Shown here: piece by piece, positions 16,421 through 25,015 of the stretch
Layout: each line of letters starts with the position of its first letter
How positions within the stretch are numbered: the first letter of the stretch is position 1
Assembly: GCA_024234815.1 (NCBI GenBank)
Contig: JACKNO010000002.1
Coordinates: forward strand, 62,001 to 126,000
Length of the DNA: 64,000 bases
From: Pseudomonadales bacterium
Lineage (GTDB): Bacteria; Pseudomonadota; Gammaproteobacteria; Pseudomonadales; Halieaceae
Direction: 5' to 3'
Position numbers and translations under genes: made by a program
Notes under the pieces: generated by a model
Told to the model about the DNA's origin: nothing
Databases searched by the model: none
The model's input: only the letters and a program-made list of their open reading frames with translations

Positions 16421-18133
16421 CTAATCCCTGAACCCCGTAATCGCCTTGGCCGCCTGGTAGGCAAACGTCATGGCGGGCCCGAGCGTCGCTCCCGGGCCGG
16501 GGTAACAGGGCAAGGTCGGGGCGCTACAATTGCCGATCGCATACAGGCCCTCAATTACGTGACCGTCCTCGTGCATAACCTGCGCATCGGCATTGATCAC
16601 CATCCCACCCTGGGTGCCAAAATCACCCGGGTCTACCCGCATAGCGTAAAACGGCGGTTTCGCCACCGGGCCCAGACAGGGATTGGGCGCAACGCGCGGA
16701 TCGCCGTAATAGCGATCGTAGGCCGACTCGCCACGGTGACAATCCGGATCGACGCCCGTGCGGGCGTACTCGTTCATTTTTGCGACAGTATCAGCCAGCC
16801 CCTGGGGATCGACCTTGATCTTCGCCGCGAGTCCGAAAATGGTATCCGACTTTGCGAAGAAACCCTCCTGCTCATAACGCTTGGGTAGCATCCAGTCTGG
16901 TCGAAACTTGCTGTTGTACAGAGGTCCCACGAAATAGTTCGCCCTGAAATCGGCATCAAAAATCTGCCAACTCGGATTACAGGGGTTGTCCGGACTGTGG
17001 ACCCGGAACGTCTCCTGCTGGAAAGCCATATAGTTTTGCGATTCATTGCTGAAGCGCTTACCGGCAGGATTGACCACGATAGAACCCGGGTAGGACTTCT
17101 CCATGATGCTCAGGCGCGGAATATCCTCACCCGGTACCGAGATGGTATTGCACCACCAGGCCTCGTTGAGCCTGTGCATTTTCGCGCCCAGACGCATACC
17201 CTCGCGGATGGCGTCACCGGTATTGTCCCTGGTGCCCGCGCTCCAGCGGTGATCCGTGGGTTGCGGCAGGTATTTCTCGCGCATCTCCTGGTTGTGTTCA
17301 AAGCCCCCGGCGGCAAGTATCACAGCCTTGCGAGCCTGGATGCGCAGGGGGCGGCCGTTGCGGCGCACCTCCAGCCCGACCACCCTGCCCTGCTCCTCGA
17401 TGACACTGGTCATCGCGGTGTTGCGCCACAGGGGGATGTCGCGATCCTGCATGGATGCGCGCAGTCTGGCCACGCCGGCACAACCCGTGGCCAGGCGGCG
17501 GTGAAAACGGTCCCGCAGGCGCCAGGGTATATCCACCACGTAGGCCGCCACCAGTTTCAGGGCGATCTTCCACCAGCCCGGTTGCTGGCCAATCAATAGC
17601 GCCGCCTCCTGCTGGGTGATACCGATAACGCCCGCCAGGTGCATCATCGGGTGGGTGCGTCGCAGGTGGCGCCACTCCTCGCCCAACTCATCAGCGTTAA
17701 ACGTCTCGGGTTCCATGGAGCGGTGACCCACCATGGCGCCATCGAGGTTGGTGTAATAGTCCGGGTAATGGGCCAGGCTCACATAGCGGGCACGGGTGTG
17801 CTGGTGCATGAACTCGACCATTTTGGGGCCGTTTTCCAGGTATGCATCCAGTTGATAGTCGGGCACTTCTTCGGTGCTGATCAGCTGGCGCAGGTAGGTT
17901 CTGGCTGCGCCGATGGAATCGTCGGCACCCGCGGCGCGGGCATATCGGTTGCAGGGAATCCAGACCCCGCCACCGGAAATGGAACTGGTGCCGCCATAGA
18001 GGTGTGATTTTTCGACCACGAGTACATCCGGCGTACCCATATCGTGGCTACACAGGGCGGCGGTCAGGCCTCCGTTGCCGGAACCCACCACAACCACATC
18101 GAAACTGTAATCCCACTGCTGCCCTGCGCTCAT
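16421..18133 (-). CDS. 3-ketosteroid delta1-dehydrogenase-like flavoprotein
   Basis: About 570 residues. The FAD-binding GSGNGG is at 17-22 and YGGTSSISGGGVWIP follows. The C-terminal CYPGPGATLGPAMTFAY includes the Tyr (about 544) and Gly expected of KstD enzymes, which introduce a 1,2 double bond in ring A of 3-ketosteroids. Length fits the family, although other FAD-dependent fumarate-reductase-like oxidoreductases share these motifs. ATG 18133 has a GGGG ribosome site; ATG 18148 does not. No other steroid genes are adjacent, so the steroid role is likely but not proven. Confidence 0.8.
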   Translation of the reverse strand: MSAGQQWDYSFDVVVVGSGNGGLTAALCSHDMGTPDVLVVEKSHLYGGTSSISGGGVWIPCNRYARAAGADDSIGAARTYLRQLISTEEVPDYQLDAYLENGPKMVEFMHQHTRARYVSLAHYPDYYTNLDGAMVGHRSMEPETFNADELGEEWRHLRRTHPMMHLAGVIGITQQEAALLIGQQPGWWKIALKLVAAYVVDIPWRLRDRFHRRLATGCAGVARLRASMQDRDIPLWRNTAMTSVIEEQGRVVGLEVRRNGRPLRIQARKAVILAAGGFEHNQEMREKYLPQPTDHRWSAGTRDNTGDAIREGMRLGAKMHRLNEAWWCNTISVPGEDIPRLSIMEKSYPGSIVVNPAGKRFSNESQNYMAFQQETFRVHSPDNPCNPSWQIFDADFRANYFVGPLYNSKFRPDWMLPKRYEQEGFFAKSDTIFGLAAKIKVDPQGLADTVAKMNEYARTGVDPDCHRGESAYDRYYGDPRVAPNPCLGPVAKPPFYAMRVDPGDFGTQGGMVINADAQVMHEDGHVIEGLYAIGNCSAPTLPCYPGPGATLGPAMTFAYQAAKAITGFRD

Positions 18134-18358
18134 GCCACAACCCCGCATTCAAGATGGCGCCATGGTAGCGCACTCTTCGGGCTTTGCAGCGCGGACAAAA
18201 TGCTTAAGCAGGCACAGGTTCAATAAATTGGTCGCAGCGTGCGGACGCGAACACGGCCCGCGAGGAAAATCTTCTTGTCCTTCACCGGGGTCGATGTCTA
18301 CACTCGGGTCTGCGCAAGACTGGACCACAACTTCAACCTGGCAACCAAGGAAGCAAAC

Positions 18359-18838
18359 ATGATTGGACCAAAAGCAAAACTCTGGCTGGCCGCCGCCGCA
18401 GTAACGACTACCATGCTCTCAGTTCCCGCCCTGTCCCACTTTGACGACAAGGAGATGCCGCAGTCTTACCGGCAGTCCTATTTTGCCCTGCTGGCGGCTA
18501 ATTTTGGCCCCATGGTTGCCACGGTGAAAGGCGAAGCTCCCTGGGACCAGGTCAAGATGGAGAACTGGGCCAACGACCTGGCGGCACTGTCTACGCTGGA
18601 CATCATGCGTGGTTTTGTCGACGGCTCGGACAAGGGCACGACGCGCGCGAAACCTGAAATCTGGCAAAACAAGGACGATTTCACCAAAAAAATGGAGTCC
18701 CTGCACACCGAACTGGCGAGCCTGCAGAAGGTAACCGCGGCAGGCGACCGCGATGCGATTGCAAAACAGGTAGGCGCGGCCGGCAAGGCCTGCAAAGCCT
18801 GCCATGATGATTACAAGGCGGAAAACTACCTCTACTGA
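18359..18838 (+). CDS. cytochrome c' (class II c-type cytochrome)
   Basis: A 159-residue secreted protein. A signal peptide of about 24 residues ends at VPALS. The mature part is helical, with the haem-binding CKACH at residues 145-149 close to the C terminus, which is the class II arrangement. Cytochromes c' are periplasmic four-helix bundles that bind NO or act in electron transfer. AAGGA lies before the ATG at 18359, and upstream in-frame starts are rejected because they precede the signal. It converges with a cytochrome b561 gene, a frequent partner. Confidence 0.88.
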   Translation: MIGPKAKLWLAAAAVTTTMLSVPALSHFDDKEMPQSYRQSYFALLAANFGPMVATVKGEAPWDQVKMENWANDLAALSTLDIMRGFVDGSDKGTTRAKPEIWQNKDDFTKKMESLHTELASLQKVTAAGDRDAIAKQVGAAGKACKACHDDYKAENYLY

Positions 18839-18893
18839 GCCGGTCGGGGGCCGGGTCGCTTTGCTGTTGATCAGCCAGGCGACGCCAGGCTGT

Positions 18894-19556
18894 CTACCAC
18901 ATCACCGACGGCGGGGGCGGTGCCAGTTGCAGGAGGCCCCAGAGGGCCAGCGACACCAGCAGCAGGATCAATACTGCCCGCCAGGGCGATACCGGGGCTG
19001 ACCTGCCGACGCGGCCTTCGGCGCTGCCGCGCACCATGGCGCGCAGCAGCGGTTCACGATGCCGAATCTGGTGATATAACACCGCGAGAATATGCAGGCC
19101 GACCAGCGCCAGCAACAGGTTGAACGCCACATCGTGCAGCAGGCCCATGGCGTCCCGCAGCGATACGCTGGCAGCGTTGTAAAACGGCCCGTTGAAAAAG
19201 ACATCGTCGCTGTTAAACAGCCCACTGACAGCCTGTATCAGCAGTAGCGCCAGCAGGGCGATAACCGACCAACCGCCCAATGGGTTGTGGCCCAAGCTGG
19301 CCGCTCCCGCGCCCTTCAGATAGGCGATAACCCTGCGCGGACCAACCAGGAAATCCGCGAAGCGCGCATGTCGGCTACCTGCAAAACCCCAGGCGATACG
19401 ACTGACCACCAGCACAATGACGATGTACCCCAGCCACTCGTGTAACTCAAAATTCTCGGTTTCGGCGCTCCACCAGGACAGGGGCACACAGACGACGATC
19501 AGCCAGTGGAACAGCCGGGTCGGGATATCCCATAGGGGTTGCGGCCTGTTCACCAC
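18894..19556 (-). CDS. cytochrome b561-type membrane protein
   Basis: About 220 residues with four to five membrane helices and conserved histidines that could ligate haem b: the FHW motif near the N terminus, HEW in helix two, and HDV and HIL in later helices. It fits the bacterial cytochrome b561 / Ni-hydrogenase b-subunit-like family, which passes electrons between quinol and periplasmic cytochromes. GTG 19556 starts eight bases after the Nudix stop; ATG 19607 would overlap that gene and is less likely. The cytochrome c' gene faces it 55 bases away. Confidence 0.82.
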   Translation of the reverse strand: MVNRPQPLWDIPTRLFHWLIVVCVPLSWWSAETENFELHEWLGYIVIVLVVSRIAWGFAGSRHARFADFLVGPRRVIAYLKGAGAASLGHNPLGGWSVIALLALLLIQAVSGLFNSDDVFFNGPFYNAASVSLRDAMGLLHDVAFNLLLALVGLHILAVLYHQIRHREPLLRAMVRGSAEGRVGRSAPVSPWRAVLILLLVSLALWGLLQLAPPPPSVMW

Positions 19557-19563
19557 CGGACCT

Positions 19564-20310
19564 TTACCCCGCTTGCCTGACCAGTTGCGGGCACGCCGGA
19601 TCAACATTCAGGCAGGTATATATCCAGCGTTGTCCGTCGAGGGTCGCGCGGTGCCTGGCGCCAGCCAGCGCGGGGTCGCCGGTGTCGTAGCCCGCATCGC
19701 CTCGAAACATCACTGTCACCACGCCCTCGTGCAGGGCGAATACGGGCAACACCTCCGGCACGAAGCTGTGTCGCTCCTCCCCCACCAACTCCGCGATCGA
19801 GTTATAGGACCCGAGGCTCAGCAGCGTGACCAGCGTGGGTGGCAGCATGGCCAACTCACCCGCCTCGTGCATGGCGATTGCCTTGTCGATTCCGATCCAC
19901 AGGTGGTCGTGGATTTCCCCGCCGTCGATAACCACTTCCTGCGCACCAGTCACGGGCGCCGCGTAAATCCAGGTGGAAAAACGCCTGGGCTCGGCGACCG
20001 GCGTGGTCCAATGGCTGACCAGAACCATGTCATCAGGATCGGGGCGCAGGCCGGATTCTTCCCAGGCTTCCCTGGCCGCTGCGATGCGCGACGCGCGCAC
20101 CTCATCCCCTTGCGCGGCCGCCAGGTCCGCCGGCTCCAGCGCGCCACCGGGAAAGACCCAGCAGCCGCCGGCGAACATCAGCGCCTTGTTGCGTTTCAGA
20201 AGCAGGGTCTCGAGGCCCGCCCGGGTTTCACGCAGGAGCACGACTGTGCTGGCGGGGCGCAACGATGCATCGCTCCCGGCGGTTGAATTTGCGGTTTGAG
20301 CGCTGGGCAT
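19564..20310 (-). CDS. Nudix hydrolase, NUDT19-like
   Basis: A 248-residue Nudix protein. The Nudix box is split: GGALEP near residue 55 and REAWEESG near residue 84, with about 17 extra residues between, as in the NUDT7/NUDT19 coenzyme A and acyl-CoA diphosphatase group. The two Glu of EESG would bind the catalytic metal. It is expected to hydrolyse CoA derivatives or related diphosphates in the cytoplasm. Upstream of, and probably co-transcribed with, the b561 gene. Confidence 0.85.
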   Translation of the reverse strand: MPSAQTANSTAGSDASLRPASTVVLLRETRAGLETLLLKRNKALMFAGGCWVFPGGALEPADLAAAQGDEVRASRIAAAREAWEESGLRPDPDDMVLVSHWTTPVAEPRRFSTWIYAAPVTGAQEVVIDGGEIHDHLWIGIDKAIAMHEAGELAMLPPTLVTLLSLGSYNSIAELVGEERHSFVPEVLPVFALHEGVVTVMFRGDAGYDTGDPALAGARHRATLDGQRWIYTCLNVDPACPQLVRQAG

Positions 20311-20489
20311 GGTCTGCAGCCGTCCTATCGAAGTCTGGTTATAATTGGAACGATACCAGCATTACTACCCGTCAGGCGAGTCATCAGCCGCCCTAATTCC
20401 CGGTGACGGTGTGCTTATCAATACCGATATTTTTGCCTTTGAACGGCAAAACTGGAATGCTGCTGCGCTAAAACCTGACTGTAAACTCT

Positions 20490-22556
20490 ATGCATACCAC
20501 CCGCATTCACACTGGCTCCGCCCTCCTGGCCCTGATCCTGCTGGGACCTGTCACCGCTCTCGCCGAATCGCCGAATTCACCCTGGAACGATGCAGCCAAT
20601 GGCCAACGTCCCCGCCAGGGGATGAGCTATCCTGGGCAGCCGTACGCCATCACCGAAGAGCGACAGCCCTGCACCGACTACAGCTCCCGGCGCCGGCCTT
20701 TCTTCGGCGACACCCATGTGCATACGGCCTGGTCCTTCGATGCGAGCGCCGGCGGCACCCGCAACAAGCCGCCCGAGGCCTATGCCTTCGCTCGTGGCGC
20801 ACAGATGGGCATCCAGCCCTACAGTGACGATGGCAAGCCCCTGCGCCATACCCGTATTGACCGGCCGCTGGATTTTGTCGCTGTCACCGACCACTCGGAA
20901 TTCTTCGGGGAAATGCGCATGTGCGAGACACCGGGTTATCCCGGCTACTGGCACCCGGTGTGCATTGGCCACCGCTGGTTGCCATCGTTTTCATTCGCGA
21001 CCTTCGGGGCCTACGGTATGGCCGGCAAGAAGCGCTGGGGCTTCTGCGGCGAGCAGAACAGTGACTGCTTCAGGGCTGCCGAGAGTACATGGCAGGATAT
21101 CCAGCAGGCGGCGGAGCAGGCCTACGACCGCAGCGCTGACTGCAGCTTTACCAGCTTCGTGGGATATGAATGGACTGCGAATGTCGGAGCGGGCCAGAAT
21201 CTTCACCACAACGTGATTTTTCGCAACGAACAGGTTCCCGACCGCGCCCTCAGCTGGATTGAAACACCCTCCCAGGTACAACTGTGGGATTACCTGGAGC
21301 AGGAGTGCGTACAAGACAAGCCCGGTTGTGATGCCATCGCGATCCCGCACAATTCCAATCTCAGCGGCGGCCTGATGTTCGAGACTGCCAGGGTCAGCGA
21401 TGTGACCATCCCACCCGGGCCGGTAAGCGCGCGCGAGGCCAGCCGCCGGGCGCACTGGAATCCGCTGTTCGAAGTAATGCAGCACAAAGGGTCTTCCGAG
21501 TGCGACAACCGCAGCGCCGCCTGGGCAGCTGACGAATACTGCGATTTTGAACTGCTGGATTACGATAGTTTTGGCGGCAAGAGCAGTGGCGCTCCGGGAG
21601 GCGCGTCCATGAGCGTGATGGCCCTGTTCGTCGATGAACAGGATTTACCCGTCACCAAACTGCCGGACGAGAGCAATTTCCTGCGTTACGCGCTTAAAGA
21701 AGGCCTGCGTGAGCAGGCGGAGCTGGGCGCCAACAGTTTCAAGTATGGACTGATTTCAAGCACCGATACGCATATCGCGGCCCCGGGCCTGGTAATGGAG
21801 AAAAATTACCCGGGCCACGGCGGCGCAGGTATGGATTCGCGCGATGGTATAGCCACGGGCCTGGTGGATGACCTGGAGTACGGACCTGGCGGCCTGGCTG
21901 TGCTCTACGCGGAGGAAAACACCCGCGACGCGCTGTTTGCCGCGATGCGCAGGCGCGAGGCCTATGCCACCAGCGGTACCCGGCCGATACTGCGATTCTT
22001 CGGCGGCTGGGACTACCCGCAGGATCTGTGCGCGGACAGCGACCTGGTGGAAAAAGCGTATGCCGGCGGCGTACCCATGGGCGGCGAGTTACCGCCACCC
22101 GCGGAACCGGGCGCCGCGCCCAGATTCCTGGTCTCCGCGGCATACGACCCCGGTACCCGCGAATACCCCGGTGCCGAACTCCAGCGCATTCAGCTGATCA
22201 AGGGGTGGTACCGGGACGGTGCATTACATGAGCAGGTGCTGGATATAGCCGGCGGCGACAATGAAGCCGGGGTGGACATCCATTCCTGTGAGCGCCATGG
22301 CTCGGGACATCGCCAGTTATGCCAGGTCTGGACCGACGATAATTTCGACCCCGGGGCCCAGGCTTTCTACTACGCCAGGGTGCTGGAAAACCCGAGTTGT
22401 CGCTGGAGCCAGTACGCATGCGCCGCCGCGGGTGTGCGCTGCGAGGACCCCGCGACAGTGCCCGCCGGCATGCAGCAGTGTTGCGCCGCGGATCACCACA
22501 AGGTCATCCAGGAGCGGGCCTGGAGTTCCCCGATCTGGTTTACGCCCGGCGCCTGA
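20490..22556 (+). CDS. DUF3604 protein, secreted PHP-like metal hydrolase fold
   Basis: A 688-residue protein with a signal peptide (cleavage near ALAES, residue 26). Metal-binding-type motifs include FFGDTHVHTAWS near residue 75 and VAVTDHSEF near residue 135, with further His residues in ISSTDTHIA and PHNSN. These resemble PHP-domain phosphoesterases, and the whole matches DUF3604. Location is probably periplasmic, and several Cys could form disulfides. The function of DUF3604 is not established. It converges with the TIGR01244 gene with four bases between. Confidence 0.85.
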   Translation: MHTTRIHTGSALLALILLGPVTALAESPNSPWNDAANGQRPRQGMSYPGQPYAITEERQPCTDYSSRRRPFFGDTHVHTAWSFDASAGGTRNKPPEAYAFARGAQMGIQPYSDDGKPLRHTRIDRPLDFVAVTDHSEFFGEMRMCETPGYPGYWHPVCIGHRWLPSFSFATFGAYGMAGKKRWGFCGEQNSDCFRAAESTWQDIQQAAEQAYDRSADCSFTSFVGYEWTANVGAGQNLHHNVIFRNEQVPDRALSWIETPSQVQLWDYLEQECVQDKPGCDAIAIPHNSNLSGGLMFETARVSDVTIPPGPVSAREASRRAHWNPLFEVMQHKGSSECDNRSAAWAADEYCDFELLDYDSFGGKSSGAPGGASMSVMALFVDEQDLPVTKLPDESNFLRYALKEGLREQAELGANSFKYGLISSTDTHIAAPGLVMEKNYPGHGGAGMDSRDGIATGLVDDLEYGPGGLAVLYAEENTRDALFAAMRRREAYATSGTRPILRFFGGWDYPQDLCADSDLVEKAYAGGVPMGGELPPPAEPGAAPRFLVSAAYDPGTREYPGAELQRIQLIKGWYRDGALHEQVLDIAGGDNEAGVDIHSCERHGSGHRQLCQVWTDDNFDPGAQAFYYARVLENPSCRWSQYACAAAGVRCEDPATVPAGMQQCCAADHHKVIQERAWSSPIWFTPGA

Positions 22557-22560
22557 ACCC

Positions 22561-22971
22561 TCAGTTCTGCGCGGCGCGAACGGCCATTCCCAGGTCGTAT
22601 CCCAGCGCCCGCGCCCGGTCGATGGCCTCCTGCCGCGCCTCACCCGTCCGGGTCAGCACCCACAGATTGGTACAGCGGGTACCGGAGCGACAGAAGGCGA
22701 ATAAGGGGCGGGATTCATCGTCGAACAGTTTTTCAATCCGCGCCACATCCGGACCCGGAAAGTCCATGGCAGTCACCGGCAGGTGGTGGTACTCGAGTCC
22801 GGCCGCCAGTGCGGCCGCCTCGAACTGCGCACTGCCGGGTTGGCCGGGCTCTTCGTTATCGGGACGGTTATTGACCAGCACCTTGTAACCGGCGGCGGCG
22901 ATCTGGGGAACCTGGGCGAGACTGATTTGCCCGGCCACCGCGATGGTGGGTGTGAGTTTAACGCTATTCAT
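22561..22971 (-). CDS. TIGR01244-family protein tyrosine phosphatase-like
   Basis: A 136-residue cytoplasmic protein with the P-loop CRSGTR at 94-99, the Cys nucleophile and Arg of the cysteine-phosphatase fold, and an upstream Asp in TAMDFPG as possible general acid. It matches the TIGR01244/beta-lactamase-hydrolase-like phosphatase family, sometimes annotated as sulfur transferase. Physiological substrate unknown. It sits 12 bases downstream of the DUF3313 lipoprotein gene, so they may be one transcript. Confidence 0.85.
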   Translation of the reverse strand: MNSVKLTPTIAVAGQISLAQVPQIAAAGYKVLVNNRPDNEEPGQPGSAQFEAAALAAGLEYHHLPVTAMDFPGPDVARIEKLFDDESRPLFAFCRSGTRCTNLWVLTRTGEARQEAIDRARALGYDLGMAVRAAQN

Positions 22972-22983
22972 AAAGGGCTCTCC

Positions 22984-23688
22984 TTATTCACTGGTGGTGC
23001 GCATCCCGGTGGTGACTTCGTCCAGGCCCTCGCGCAGCTGACTCGCCCAGGCGGCCAGGGCGCGGCGGACGGCCGCCGAGTTCGTGACTGAACTGGACCA
23101 CTGCAGGTATGTGGTATCCCGGGCGCGCTGGCGGTCCACTACCCGCACCAGGATTTCGCCGGTAGTGCCGTCCATAACCTCCAGTACCAGCGTCATTTCC
23201 CCCGTGTGCGTGGTGTAGGTTCGAGTGGCGCCGGACACATTCGTATCCGGTGCCGAGATATCGAGGTTGATGATGGCCGGGCGCAAAACAAGCACCCGCT
23301 CGCCACCGTCGAAGCTGTCGACCAACTGGTATGGCGGCGCCTGTTCCAACGCCTCCCGGAAATACTTGTCGCACTCCTCGCTGAGCTTGTCCTTGGCGGC
23401 ATCGACATCCCGCTGGGTTATGCGGTTACTGAGGTTCAGGCGGGAATTATTCTGGTCGCGCAACCAGTCCTTCTTGAATGCCACTTCACACTTCGCCAGA
23501 CCGTAGGACCCGTAACCCGTCAGGTCCGCGCCGGGACGCAGGTAAACTGCGGCAAATCGCGTGTCGGGCTGCAGTTGCAGGCCGTCATAGGTCTCGGCCG
23601 GCGGCGCTGAAGTGGTGGAACTGCAGGCGCCCAGTAGCAGTGCTGTTGCAGCCAACAACAATGTGTTCAAAAAGTGAGGTAATTTCAT
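22984..23688 (-). CDS. DUF3313 family lipoprotein
   Basis: A 234-residue lipoprotein: signal peptide MKLPHFLNTLLLAATALLLG followed by lipobox LLGAC with Cys22 as the lipidated residue. The remainder fits DUF3313 (AAVYLRPGADLTGYGSYGL, and a VDFDGGERVLVLRPA-like strand). Such proteins are outer-membrane-anchored periplasmic lipoproteins of unknown role. A hairpin lies right before the start codon (23694-23715). Confidence 0.85.
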   Translation of the reverse strand: MKLPHFLNTLLLAATALLLGACSSTTSAPPAETYDGLQLQPDTRFAAVYLRPGADLTGYGSYGLAKCEVAFKKDWLRDQNNSRLNLSNRITQRDVDAAKDKLSEECDKYFREALEQAPPYQLVDSFDGGERVLVLRPAIINLDISAPDTNVSGATRTYTTHTGEMTLVLEVMDGTTGEILVRVVDRQRARDTTYLQWSSSVTNSAAVRRALAAWASQLREGLDEVTTGMRTTSE

Positions 23689-23693
23689 GTACC

Positions 23694-23715
23694 CGGACTC
23701 CCGCCTGAGAGTCCG
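23694..23715 (-). promoter_or_regulatory. hairpin overlapping the ribosome site of the DUF3313 gene
   Basis: On the minus strand CGGACTC and GAGTCCG form a perfect 7-base stem ending five bases before the ATG. The right arm contains GGAG, the likely ribosome site, so the hairpin would hide it. This may lower or regulate translation; that is inference. Confidence 0.35.
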
Positions 23716-23878
23716 CCAGATTAGCGAGCGCCATACAGATAATCAAGTCACGCCAGGGTATGGCGAATACGCGCAATTTTCTTGAAACTCTTGACAGTGA
23801 TCAAGTTCGGAACGCGCATCTTGCCTTTTAATAAACCGACACACATAAATAATCAATAACGGTGTTTGTGCTGCTCAT

Positions 23879-25015
23879 ATGAGTTTTCTGCGTGCTTTCC
23901 CGCTAACCGTGGTATCGATGTGCCTTGCGCTGTCAATGGCAAGCCGGGGCGCCTCGCCCGGGTACGCGCCTATCATGCCACTGGCGGAAAAGTCGCTGTT
24001 GCTGGATATCAGCATCGCGGGACCCCGCCTGGTAGTGGCGGGTGAGCGGGGCCATATCCTGTATTCCGACGACAATGGCGATTCCTGGCGGCAGGCCCGT
24101 GTGCCCACGACCCAGATGCTGACCAGCGTTCATTTTGTCGACGCGAACTACGGTTGGGCAGCGGGCCATGACGGGCTGATCCTGATCAGCGAAGACGGCG
24201 GCGAAAACTGGCGGATCCAGCGCGATGGCCTGAACGTGCAGCAACAGCTCAATCTCGAAATGCGCGAATCAGCCCATCACCGGCTCCGGGAGTTGGAACA
24301 GCAACTGGAACTTGCCGCGGAGGAATCAAAAGCCGGGTTCGAGTACGAACTCGAAGAAGCCAGGATGGATCTCGAGGACGCTGATCTCACCCTGGAAGAG
24401 CCGGTATTTACCTCCCCGCTGATGGACCTGTGGTTTCAGGACGTCGAGCGCGGCTGGGCAGTGGGCGCCTTCGGCACCCTGGTGGCCACACGTGACGGCG
24501 GACAACACTGGCAGAACCGGCAGGCCGCACTGGACAACCCCGATGAGTACCATCTCAATGCGATCACCGGTGACGGCAAAGGCAGGGTATTTATCGCCGG
24601 TGAGCGCGGCGTGATGTTTCGCTCGCTGGATAGCGGCCGGAGCTGGGAGACCCTGGAGCCCTTTTACGAGGGCAGCTGGTTTGGCGCGGTCTACAATCCC
24701 GGGAACGACGCCCTGTTCGTTTTCGGACTGCGCGGCAAGCTGTATCGCTCCAGTGATTTCGGCTCCACCTGGAAGCCGGTGCCTGCTGACAACAATACTA
24801 CCCTGGCGGGCGGCAACGCCTCGGGCAGGGGTGACATTGTACTCGTGGGCGGCGTCGGCACCGTACTGTCCAGCAGGAATGGCGGCGAGTCATTTACACG
24901 CAGCATGGTCGCCGACCGCCTCAGCCTGAGTTCGGGCGTGGCTCGCGACGGCAGGCTCATCCTCGTCGGACAGGGTGGGGTCAAGGTAGAGGGAGGTATC
25001 TCCGAGGGTGAATGA
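23879..25015 (+). CDS. YCF48-like beta-propeller protein with coiled-coil insert
   Basis: A 378-residue protein with a signal-like N terminus (about 25 residues). Repeated beta-propeller units of the YCF48/photosystem-assembly type follow: SDDNGDSWR, SEDGGENWR, TRDGGQHWQ, RSLDSGRSWE, RSSDFGSTWK. Residues about 118-175 break the propeller with a charged helical coiled coil (RLRELEQQLELAAEESKAG). Likely periplasmic. The gene overlaps the following MMPL transporter by eight bases, so the two are translationally coupled and probably form a complex or pathway. Not the photosystem factor; the name reflects fold only. Confidence 0.82.
   Translation: MSFLRAFPLTVVSMCLALSMASRGASPGYAPIMPLAEKSLLLDISIAGPRLVVAGERGHILYSDDNGDSWRQARVPTTQMLTSVHFVDANYGWAAGHDGLILISEDGGENWRIQRDGLNVQQQLNLEMRESAHHRLRELEQQLELAAEESKAGFEYELEEARMDLEDADLTLEEPVFTSPLMDLWFQDVERGWAVGAFGTLVATRDGGQHWQNRQAALDNPDEYHLNAITGDGKGRVFIAGERGVMFRSLDSGRSWETLEPFYEGSWFGAVYNPGNDALFVFGLRGKLYRSSDFGSTWKPVPADNNTTLAGGNASGRGDIVLVGGVGTVLSSRNGGESFTRSMVADRLSLSSGVARDGRLILVGQGGVKVEGGISEGE

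Noticed and set aside
23225..23610. Open frames opposite the DUF3313 lipoprotein gene
   Set aside because: Shadow frames; the lipoprotein has a signal peptide, lipobox and family match.
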